From positions 1-12,743 of the forward strand of contig JAGFNK010001222.1 in assembly GCA_025769875.1 (NCBI GenBank): a stretch of DNA of 12,743 nt, in the 5' to 3' direction. Positions within the stretch are counted from its first letter, which is position 1. Each line of letters starts with the position of its first letter. Source of the DNA: Russula earlei. Taxonomy: Eukaryota > Basidiomycota > Agaricomycetes > Russulales > Russulaceae. Below the pieces are notes generated by a model. That model was given only the letters and a program-made list of their open reading frames with translations, was not told the origin of the DNA and searched no databases. Shown in pieces: positions 1-8,889 of the stretch. Position numbers and translations under genes: made by a program.

Positions 1-931
1 TTTTTCTTTTTTTTTTTTTGCAAAAAATCAATCTGTAGGGGCTTCTCACTGCTGTAATTGAACCCTGAGCTTTGATGACTACGGGTTACAATATTAACGA
101 GGACGATAGCATAGCACGCAGATGTGCGATCTAGACATGCCCGGGTCGGGCAATGATCGGATGTCCTCCGACAGCAGCGGTAGATACAGCCAGGACTGCT
201 GATAGCTAGCTAGCCTTGTGAAGCTCTGGGTCTGGGTACAGAACGATCCCGGTGGACTCGGGAATTCAGAGACCGAATGCCTGCCTGGGAAGTGTCATGT
301 CACATTAGCTGTCTCAACTGCCACGGCCACAGTGATCTACGTGGAAGGGTTCTGTCTGTCACGTCGCCTCTCCGGAGAGTCGGTGGAAGGAGGCCATTGA
401 ATGGAGGGTTGAGTCGACGGGCGAGTCCATCCTCCATTGGGATCTCATCTCACACAAATCGAATCATTTCAATTTTTATAATATACTGAAATGAATGCAG
501 ATCGATCCGCCCGTTCGAACCGTTCTTCCCTTCCTTTGCCCCCCTCCCCTCTGGTCTGGGAATGAATGAACGAGAAATGAGGGTGACGAGCGCGTGCGTT
601 CTCGGCTCGGGGTGCGTTCTTTTTTACCATCATTTTGGTATTTCCATCCATCCAAGTCGAGCACCCGTCCAGTCGCAACCGCATCTTTCCATTCTTTTCG
701 TTTCGATCCCACTCTTTCGTTTTTTTCCGTCAGGTACGGACTCCCCGCGTACTCGGCGACCCGTTTTCTTTCCCCTCCAGCCGCCTGTCCTTTTGACTTG
801 GGAAGATTCGCAGCGGAATTCTTGACGAGTTGTGCCACTGACACCACGGGACAATCGGGCGCCGCCCTGTCACGGAACGGACTGGCGCGACAGTCTTCAA
901 TGGAAAAGAACAAGACCCTCAGTAAGTCTTG

Positions 932-950
932 TGACCGTCCACAACGGTCA
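932..950. repeat. Perfect 7-bp inverted repeat with 5-nt loop
   Basis: TGACCGT at 932-938 is followed by the loop CCACA and then ACGGTCA at 944-950, a perfect hairpin or palindromic site. It lies 50 bases before another palindrome at 1002-1016. It could be a dimeric transcription-factor site or chance; nothing nearby decides. Confidence 0.5.
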
Positions 951-1001
951 GAAGACCAAGAACATCGTGGACACGCGAAGAGCCACATTTGTACGAATGG
1001 C

Positions 1002-1016
1002 ACATTCGCCGAATGT
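1002..1016. repeat. 15-bp palindrome ACATTCG-C-CGAATGT
   Basis: The two 7-bp arms are exact inverted copies around a single central C. This is the form of a site for a homodimeric DNA-binding protein. No gene start is identified next to it, so a regulatory role is only inference. Confidence 0.45.
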
Positions 1017-1832
1017 AATGTAAGTGTACGCTGCGTTTGGATCGGGGCAAGACATGTGCAAAGCGAACCACCAAGGTACCCTCCCTGCGCGCCCTCAGCT
1101 GGATTGCTCACTCGTTTCCCATTCAAACTTTGGGTACCGCATATAGTACCATAGGGTTTTTGACGAAAAATAATGTATTGTGTATCGCAATACCAAAAGA
1201 CTGTTTGTCACGCTTGCCGACCGAATGAGGGCGCCAGAGATAGTATGCTGCCACCTGCCAGTGCCAGCTGACAGGACAGTCGCCCCAAACTTAGGCACCG
1301 CACGGCCCAGGGCGGGGGAGATGGATGACGTGCCTTTCGCAAAATGGTTCTCGCCGGCCTCTTTCTTCCTGTCTCGATAAAATGACGATGGGCTGCGGTC
1401 CTGATCTGACCTGTGTGTGGTGTGCGCCGCAGTGAGAGCTCGCGCGGGTGTGTGCCATAAGGTGCCACATGTCACATGGCGGGCGTTCAATCCGTCCTCT
1501 TTTTTTTTATTTTATTTTTATTTTGTTTTGCAGGTTGGCCACGCCCCTGGAGAGGGGCCAGTAGAGGCGCGTCAGAAGGAGACGAACTGGGATGATCGCG
1601 CGAGCGAGAGAGCTGGATGAAAACGGTCGGCGGGGGGCATTGGACTCGCCGGTGCGCGATAGCCACGTTCGACGCCGGCGACGGCTCGTGCCATGGCGGT
1701 GCATGTGTGCCACCCGAGCCCCCGGAGGGGGGGGTGGAGAGAGAGAACCATGCACTTTTTGATCGTTGCTTGCGGAGGTAGCGTTGGCATGTCGAATAGG
1801 CCCGCTCTGCTTCACCCAGCGGCTGGATATGA

Positions 1833-1853
1833 AGAGAGAGAGAGAGAGAGAGA
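1833..1853. repeat. AG dinucleotide microsatellite
   Basis: About ten uninterrupted AG units, flanked by further purine-rich sequence. It is a simple sequence repeat likely to vary in length between strains. Confidence 0.9.
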
Positions 1854-2411
1854 AGGGAGAGATCCGGCCTGGCCGGTCTCTGAATTTGTGCTGTGTGCTT
1901 TGGCGTCAGTGGACGCTAAAAAAATGATCGTTTCGCGCGTTTCACGACGCTCCCCCCCCCCCACCCCCCTTCTTTCTTTCGGCCGCCGCGTCGTCGGCCC
2001 CCAGCCAGACTCGGGAACCAGAATGGGACCCTCGGACGGAAGTGGAAGAAGACCGAGGGGCTTGCTCGTTGTGTCCTGTGGCGCAGGGCACCAAGGGGGA
2101 GAAGCAACGCCGACGGTGGATCGCTGGTGCCCGGTGGGATCACTGGCACACCCATGGGGGTTCATGGGCGATTGTCCATGTGGTCGCGCCATTTCTGCCG
2201 TTTTTGGTCCCTGTCTCCTACCCGGCGAGCGGACACTCGTGGACGAGGCAGAATCGTCATCGCTGGGTCTGCTCAGTCATTGCCGTTCAGGTTCGTGACA
2301 AGTGGAGTGGGTACTACTACTACGTGTGTTATCTTACGGCGCCGCTGGTTTCTCATCCCCCCCGCAACTCACGGGTTTAAATCCGAGTCGGCGCTGCTGA
2401 GATCATAAAGC

Positions 2412-2425
2412 TTTTTTTTTTTTTT
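2412..2425. repeat. T homopolymer tract
   Basis: Fourteen consecutive T. On the minus strand this is an A tract, which could be the tail of an old retroposed copy lying to its right, but no target-site duplication or element protein was found. It may equally be a simple slippage-prone tract. Confidence 0.8.
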
Positions 2426-2830
2426 CAATGATCGAAACTCGTTGGCACGGTGTACCGGAAAAGGACGTTGGACCGGACTGCGCGCAGAGCGAGATGGTAT
2501 ATGGACCCTCAAACGAGCTGGGGATATTATGTTTACACCGCCGCTTCCCCGAGCTTCGGATGCAGCGTAGGGTGTGGGAGTTGGCAACCCGCAAGTTTTT
2601 AGCGTTCGTACGGCAACTGACGTGGGTCGCATATCTCCGAGGCGCTCATTCAGGTGGCACTGACGAGACGAGTACAACATTCGGCTGCGCGATGTCTGAT
2701 ACACGAGGCATCCATCCGGCGAATTTTCCGGATAACGCTTGGATAGGCGACCGTACAACGCCGTAGGTCTCAGAGTCACGCTTCGGAAGTTCTTACAGCA
2801 ATCCAATCATCGCTGGCGCGTGGAGCTGCA

Positions 2831-2848
2831 GAACTAGTAGTAGTTCTA
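2831..2848. repeat. Short hairpin AGAACTA / TAGTTCT
   Basis: Seven-base arms are exact inverted copies separated by GTAG. The size is compatible with chance in non-coding DNA. Confidence 0.4.
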
Positions 2849-3833
2849 CGACACCACGTACGCCTCCTCTTGGGAAAAAGACCAGTTGGATACGGTACGC
2901 ATGTCATCCCGCACAGGCACTGTTCCATCGACCAGTAATAACCTCCCAGCTCACCCCATAATTATGTGCGACGCAGATTCTCCACAATGCGGAGATCTCG
3001 GCCGCTCGACGACTTGAACCTCAGTGGGGCCATGCGGAAATTAGGGTGTGAACCCTCATAATGCCACACACCACCAACAGACAGAGAAGCCAGACGGCAT
3101 CCTGAGAAATTTCCGAGGCCACGGATCACTGCAACCGAGGTGGCACGGACAGATACGGGACTCGCGTATCGGGTGTGGACAGGGATGAGGGGCACAGGGC
3201 ATGGAGTCACAGATTGTGGCAAGGGCAGGCAGATTGGACGAGGACGAGCATCGTGAAGCCGGTTCGTCCACAGTAAGAAGATTGCGAAGTGAGGCGCATA
3301 TCAGTGTTAGAGAAGGTAGGGAGGGTCGGAGTAACGACTTGAACAGGAACTGTCGTGGGTAGAGAGGAAGCGGGTGATGATACACATCATATCTGTAGAG
3401 TCATCTAGGCGCGTCACTAGGGTGGGGGTGAGGGCATCAGACGTAATTCGGAGGAGTCCAGAAGACATACGGTACAAGCAATCATGCTCGCCTGCCGATA
3501 ACGAGTGATGAGAGGGTCGCGCTCGCAGGATCTGTCACGATTCATCGGCCTAGAACTGCTGCGGACATCATGAAGGGACCACGACGCTGCGCCCGTGTCA
3601 CTTCAGAACTTTAGTTTGCGTTGGGGGTGGCAAACCGCGAGGACGACAAAGGTTAGTTCGCCATTGGATCTAGGAAAGAAAGCGGGGCGCTGACGCTAGC
3701 ACTGGTATTGACCGGGCCATGCCGTGATCTTTGACGTCCCGCTCGATTCGGGGTGCCCCCCGAAAGTTCGGTTTCGGTTGGTTCAACCGCCAGTGCACAC
3801 GCTCGAGGTCGGCATCGAGCCCGACGCACCCAG

Positions 3834-5259
3834 ATGGCCGCCATCCTCCCGCTCCGCCTTCCGGACCACCTCCACACATTCCTCATCTCCACCGTCGGCT
3901 TCGCGGCCATACACCACCTCGCCGCGCCCGAATTCGCGCGCTTCATCCTCGGGAAGAAGGCCTGGGACGCGCTCGGGACGCGCGCGCGCGCCGGGTGGTG
4001 CGTTCCCTCTCTTTGTTGTTCATCCATCATCGTTGCGGTTCCATCCGCGGTCGCGGTTTGCGTTTCCGTTGCGCGGACGGGACCGTGCTCTGACGACAAA
4101 CGTTGGGTTGGGCGGTGGGTCGACTGTAGGCAGTCGCGTGTTGCATCGCTCGTCCACGCGTTGATCGTCCTCCCTCTTGCCGGGAGCTGTCTCCACCTCC
4201 CTGCGCTCGCGGCTGATCGCGCATTCGGGTGGGACCCGCGCGTCGGCACGCTCTTTGCCGTCACATGCGGGTATGGGTGTGAGCTTTCCACATATGCCGT
4301 CGCTCATACCTTTACGCGTTTTTTCAGATATTTTTTGTGGGATTCGGTCGTATGTCTGGTTCACTATGAAGGGATAGGATTTCTTCTGCATGGTGCGTGA
4401 ACGTCGCTTGTTTCTCGACTTCGGATCAAAATTCAACGTGGGGTACATTCTGAAGGGTGGGTCTGCTTGGTGCTCTTTCTCAACACCTTTGTCAGCTGTC
4501 GTTCAGTTTCATCTTCATTCGAGACCGCTGAGTGTTTCTTGCAGAGACCCTTCATCGCTTATTACGGCGCACGTTTCCTGCTTTGGGAGTTGTGCGTAGC
4601 CTCATCCTACTTTGTTTTGGTGACTGATGAGGTGATTCCAATCCCAGGAGCACGCCATTCTTGAACATTCATTGGTATAGGGTCCATCCCTCGCCAATCC
4701 CTGTGTCTGATCTTACGCCATGTAGGATGCTAGACAAGACAGGACAAACCGGCAGTACTCTGCAATTCGTCAACGGCTTCATTTTGGTCGGTACGTTCGC
4801 CGGCGCGCGTCTCGTTTATGGCACAATCATGGTACGTACGCCCCTTGTTCAACTATGCGCTCTTGGAATTTCCTTGGTCATCTCATTCTCGGACCCTTCC
4901 CAGTCGTACCAGTTTTACCAAACGATCTTCGAGGTGCGGGACGGGCTCTCGAGCGGTATCTTTGTCTCGTACGTTTTCGGAAATGTTGCCCTGAATGGGT
5001 TGAACTTGTACTGGTAAGATCAATTGGACCACGTCGATTTCCCTTTCCGCTCTTTTCGAAGCGTAGGCGCTGATAAAAAAAAATAAACAGGTTCGCGAGG
5101 ATGATCCTCGCTCTTCGAAAACGCTTCAACGCGAAGGATACCAAACCTCACACCGTATCACACCGTACGAAACCGGAGGATACCCGCGGCATGATAAGAG
5201 ACGGGACCAATCGGTCGTTGATGAAACGAAGCGAGGCCAGACGACAACACCAGTCTTGA
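3834..5259 (+). CDS. TLC-domain (TRAM/LAG1/CLN8, TMEM56-like) multi-pass membrane protein
   Basis: Nine exons join in frame: 3834-3997, 4130-4270, 4328-4392, 4456-4490, 4545-4591, 4648-4674, 4726-4831, 4904-5013 and 5091-5259, giving 287 residues. All eight introns are GT..AG (132, 57, 63, 54, 56, 51, 72 and 77 nt). The TLC domain starts near residue 55 with WQSRVASLVHA. It continues with LWDSVVCLVHYEG (about 105-117), LLHG (121-124), NTFRPF (133-138), LLWELSTPFLNIHWMLDKTG (147-166) and a last hydrophobic segment at about 211-232, followed by a basic tail. The histidines at 64, 114, 123 and 159 lie at sites usually polar in the family. An N-terminal helix lies at about 13-33. Known TLC proteins sit in the ER or other membranes and act in lipid synthesis, transport or sensing. 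The substrate here is unknown, and the closeness to the TMEM56/TLCD4 type is my recognition of the motif order. The start is the first in-frame ATG. It lacks the Lag1 ceramide-synthase signature as I know it, so I do not call it a ceramide synthase. Confidence 0.9.
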
Positions 5260-6028
5260 AGTCATTGTATTTACATCTGAATAGATACACGCTATACCTA
5301 TACCATTTCTCGGTTTGTCTTTTTTCTTTGGATACAGGATATTTGTATGTAACAATACTAACACTGTACCTTCTCTTATCATTAGAAGTCCACATCGGAG
5401 AAAGTGGGTAGTCTTGTTAGGTTCCTCCCCTGTCGTCTCTAAATGCTTCTCGTTGATCTCGATGCACGATTTACTCATTCGGGAAACCCTCCCTACTTAC
5501 CGGACGCTGGCAGCGAGGTAGGCAAGTACTGATAATTATCATCAGTAAGTCTGTTTTGATCACTTGTACTGTGTGTACGAGTCCGAGTCCTTGATCTGAT
5601 CCCCCATCACCTGGAATAATAGCCTTTTTTTTACAAGAGAACTGGAAAGACCCTTGATGTATCACACCGTAATGGTGGCACTAGTGTAGTCAAAAAATGT
5701 CATTTGTTGTCATTATCATCAAATACTAGCCAATATTACTGACGATCACTTCGGATTATTGAATGTACATGTAGCGAATGATAGATCATCTAGGGGAAGT
5801 TATCGAGCGAAAATGGTGATTCTCAATTATTTCTGTCGGTGAGCATGCCTTACTGCTCGGTAGCCGGGAGGTTTTCCCTGACGTCGTTCGTGAAGCGGAC
5901 GAGGCAGACGCATTGAATGAGGTCCAGAACCTCGCAATGATTCCCCTCTCATCGTCTCAGACTGGCATCAGAGGCAGACCCCATCAATTCTTCGGCTGAA
6001 GCGAAAATGAGCATAGAGGGCAGCCTCG
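5260..6028. other. 3' region of the TLC gene and intergenic DNA
   Basis: AT-richer sequence follows the TLC stop codon and should hold its 3' UTR and polyadenylation site, although no signal is clear enough to place. A stop-free stretch of 59 codons without ATG lies at 5820-5999 (+); see findings. Nothing else is recognisable. Confidence 0.5.
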
Positions 6029-7640
6029 GTGTACCGAGAGTGCCGCGAGAGTATGGGGGTAATTCTCGTTTCTCTCAGTGACTTTGCGGCCTCCACCACG
6101 TGGGGGACGTCCCGTGTGAGTGTGAGATCGCGGCGCATTCCACTCCGACGAGGACGGAGGAGCGATTTCGCTTTGCAAGTTCAAAGGATGCCTCAGACAT
6201 GGCGACAAACCCAGGTTTTCCCCGACAGTCTGTATTTTTTTGTAGGCCCACCGGCAACCGCGCGCGGAGCGTCATGGAAGGAGTCGTCGTTTCTCCCGGC
6301 GCTCCGCTCCAACACAAGCACCCTCCTCCTCCGTCGCATCCGCGTCTGGGGGACATCGGAGCGCGCAACCCCTGGAGCCAAGTTACGATCCCCGCGTCGG
6401 AAAGAGGGAGAGCAGCGCGCTGCGCAGCGCTGCATCGTGCCCCCCGTGGGGACTCTGGCCGTCGCTCGTCGTCACGCGGGACGGCATGCGCGCCGTGTGG
6501 CCGCCATAGATCGGTCGATGGGAGCGCCGCAAGCCGGAAGTCGGGACGCTTGCGATGGGAATGAGACACGGGGGGGGGGATCAGGGTCACTCAGAGCCAG
6601 ACGACCCGGGGAGGTTTTATGGTTCTATATGAAGGCCAGGGCCAGCGTGGGCTCTTCGGTGAGGGCGAGCGGGCGCCTGCGATAATAGTTTTTTGTATGT
6701 ATCCTACGACGAGTGGGATAGGATGGAGAGGGTGGACTGGTTGAAGTGCCTTGAGTAGAAATTCCCACATTGCATGAGAGAGGCGGTGCGGAAGTCTGTC
6801 GGATAATAAGTTCGCAGGATGTTGGCGCGGTGGGAGCTGAGGGTACATGATGTCTCACTGCTGTGACAGATCTGAGGATAGAAAGCGGATGCAAGGCTGG
6901 TGGCGCGCGCAATCGCTGAGCGCTGAGCAGCTACAACGGCGGTTGATCATGAAAACCAGAGTCAACGGGAAGGTTCTAGAGTCTGCGATTTGACCTCGAG
7001 GCGCTCTATCTAGCGTTGGTGTGGGGGTTTCGCCGGCTAGAACCAAAAGGTCAGATTAGTCGTCGCCATCGCTGATGTGCTCAGCACGATCTACGCGCAC
7101 GCGCATCCCACATCGCGACTACGGGCCCTTTCCACAGCGTACATCGTCTCTGGCACCGAACATGATGCGCGCGGAAGCTGCCAGGTTGATAGGTAGTAAT
7201 TGAAGATTACGTTTTGCCGTAAGTTGCGGTGTGCTGTCAAAGGAGCACCAGGACAGACCGTCGGAAAGTCGGCCAAGTGGCGTGCTGACTTGCGTGGAGC
7301 GCATGGCCGTGACCCAGCATCATCCCTCCTCCAAGAACCCTGTACGCTGGCGACCCTTTCCTGTGCCCGTTGTCCGCGAGGGAGGGTGGGTGCAGCATAA
7401 CGAGATGCCGCGATGGCCGCCGCGCAGAGGAATGGATGCCCGGGTGTGAAGTAGGAAGATTATGCCGAAAGAGACGACTCGGAAGGGGCTCGGTCTGCAT
7501 CCATCCCATGGGACCGTAGAAGCGTGGCCGTCATGACTCAGATCGTCATGCAACTGAGCAGCGTGGCTGGGACACCGATACCGCGTTCATATAGCCCTGA
7601 GGGAGACTCGGACGTGGAACCCCTGGAGCAAGTTTTGGGG
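6029..7640. other. Intergenic block, GC-rich at 6.06-6.69 kb, no supported gene
   Basis: Long open frames on both strands overlap each other (6029-6685 +, 6100-6564 +, 6075-6590 -). That is expected where high GC content makes stop codons rare. Their translations are rich in Arg, Ser, Ala and Gly and show no domain, transmembrane segment or signal peptide. A short stop-free stretch at 7041-7196 (+) follows an acceptor-like GGCTAG. I make no gene call here. Confidence 0.5.
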
Positions 7641-7648
7641 TGCGCCTT

Positions 7649-7691
7649 GGTATAAATGACCAGCCCAGCAGCGCCTGCGTATAATTATACC
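7649..7691 (+). promoter_or_regulatory. TATA-like box and AT-rich palindrome
   Basis: GGTATAAAT at 7649-7657 resembles a core TATA box. About 22 bases on lies the perfect 12-bp palindrome GTATAATTATAC (7679-7690), and GGTATAA (7649-7655) is also the inverted copy of TTATACC (7685-7691). No convincing gene follows; only a 69-codon open frame (7656-7865) overlaps it. A promoter for a non-coding transcript is possible but unproven. Confidence 0.25.
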
Positions 7692-8889
7692 TTACTGAGC
7701 ATGGTAGCCCAGGGAGGACAAGGCTCTCCAACAATTTATCGGTGGTCGGTGTTCGAGCCTCTGCGCGAGAAGTGCGCACAGCCCCTCCCGAAAATTCAGG
7801 GACATATTTTGGCAGAGGGCTGTCCCATATGGGTACATAAAGTACGACTTACGACCCCGCTGTGATCCACAACTTTCGACCAGGGTTGTTCCCCCAGACG
7901 ACCCTGAATGTGTGAAAGTCCGTTCGGGCGCTCATGACCAGGATCATCACGGTGTATCCTCAGGGTATCGCCGGCGGCCAACCGTGACAGATCCGGGTTC
8001 GTCGAACTGCCAATGCTTCCGTATCTCTCTTGTCTTGGAAATCATGAGAGTTGAACCCGACAGCACACAACGCTCGGCAGTTCGCTGATAGTACACCGCC
8101 TAGCGAAGCCTCGAGCCATGGCCGTGACCTGTCTGCGCATGCGGGATGGCGGTGCGGGCACAGCGCTGGCGGCCCCCACGAGCGCACAAACACAGCCGTG
8201 GCCGCCACGACCGGCTTCGAGTTGATGGATGGGCGCGCGATGATCCGACTTGCCCGCTCTCTCCTTTCTCTCATACGGCCGAGCACCTTACGCACCCAGA
8301 GGTCACCAAGAACAATGTCCCGAGCTTTGATTTTTCAATACCACTGCGATGCGCTGATCATCACCATCATGACGGGTGGACGACAGGGAATGATAGGGGC
8401 AAGTCGAGGCGCGCGCACTCGTTGGGCGCCGATGATAAGGTCAAAGTCGCAGCTATGGTTCCGTGTCGATGTTGAGGAATCAGATGGATGCGGCGATAGA
8501 CAGGACGTTCGGTTTGTCAGACGTAAGAATCATTCACGACGTTGATTGCAGTTGCCAACGAAACGAGACCCCCCGCTTGAATTTTGCTGATTCTAATTCT
8601 ACTTAAACATTCATCACCGAAACAAGGTGCGCGTTTTTGGCGTGTCCACACAGGCTAAAGGCGTCAACATTTTCAGTCCACCGGGGTACATCAAACTTTC
8701 TTTTTTTTAAAATTTTCGTTGTTCCATGAGCCAAAGTCATTCGCATTATGACTGTCACTACATAGCCCAGCTATCAATAAAATACCACTCGAGAATGCTT
8801 GTAGAACAGTCCAGCAATGCCGTAATCGAAACACAAAAGAGACAAATGCGGGGTGAGAAAGGTGTCGCATCTCACGTAAAGAAAAGATC
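7692..8889. other. Intergenic DNA and 3' flank of the cupredoxin gene
   Basis: There is no supported gene. Open frames at 8051-8545 and 8146-8475 (+) and 7960-8295 (-) overlap and carry no motifs. Several short inverted repeats are present, including two crossing pairs at 7994-8084. The cupredoxin gene reads leftward into this region, so its 3' UTR and polyadenylation site should lie roughly within 8690-8889, where AT-rich sequence (for example 8699-8718) is seen. Confidence 0.5.

Larger units (their letters stand above)
1..3833. other. Long stretch without a supported gene, including the TLC-gene promoter
   Basis: I see no exon chain or recognisable protein on either strand over 3.8 kb. The longest open frames (594-1154 and 1693-2298 on +, 2369-2806 on -, 476-1126 on -) overlap each other in several frames, lack family motifs and run through low-complexity sequence. 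What can be seen is a T-rich start (1-19), a T-rich tract ending in a splice-acceptor-like TTTTGCAG (about 1501-1531), an AG dinucleotide run, a C run (about 1953-1962), a 14-T tract at 2412-2425 and several short hairpins. The last few hundred bases before 3834 must hold the promoter and 5' leader of the TLC gene, but I see no clear TATA box there. Confidence 0.6.

Noticed and set aside
594..1154. 186-codon open frame on the plus strand
   Set aside because: No motif or homology is recognised, the composition is biased, and it overlaps an equally long minus-strand frame (476-1126).
1693..2298. 201-codon open frame on the plus strand
   Set aside because: It runs through the AG microsatellite and a C run, has overlapping frames on the other strand and shows no domain.
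2339..2397. tRNA-like T arm (GGGTTTAAATCC) with GCGCCG / CGGCGC flanking arms
   Set aside because: The flanking arms are only about 57 bases apart, too short for a tRNA, and no D arm or anticodon arm can be drawn.
3041..3060. TTAGGG next to a small hairpin, reminiscent of a telomere repeat
   Set aside because: Only a single copy is present, so there is no telomeric array.
3653..4291. 212-codon minus-strand open frame
   Set aside because: It lies opposite TLC exons 1-2 and its upstream region; the plus strand carries the conserved protein.
6029..6685. 218-codon plus-strand open frame
   Set aside because: GC-rich DNA with three overlapping long frames on both strands; the translation is Arg/Ser/Ala-rich without structure.
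8051..8545. 164-codon plus-strand open frame
   Set aside because: No recognisable features and overlapping frames on both strands.
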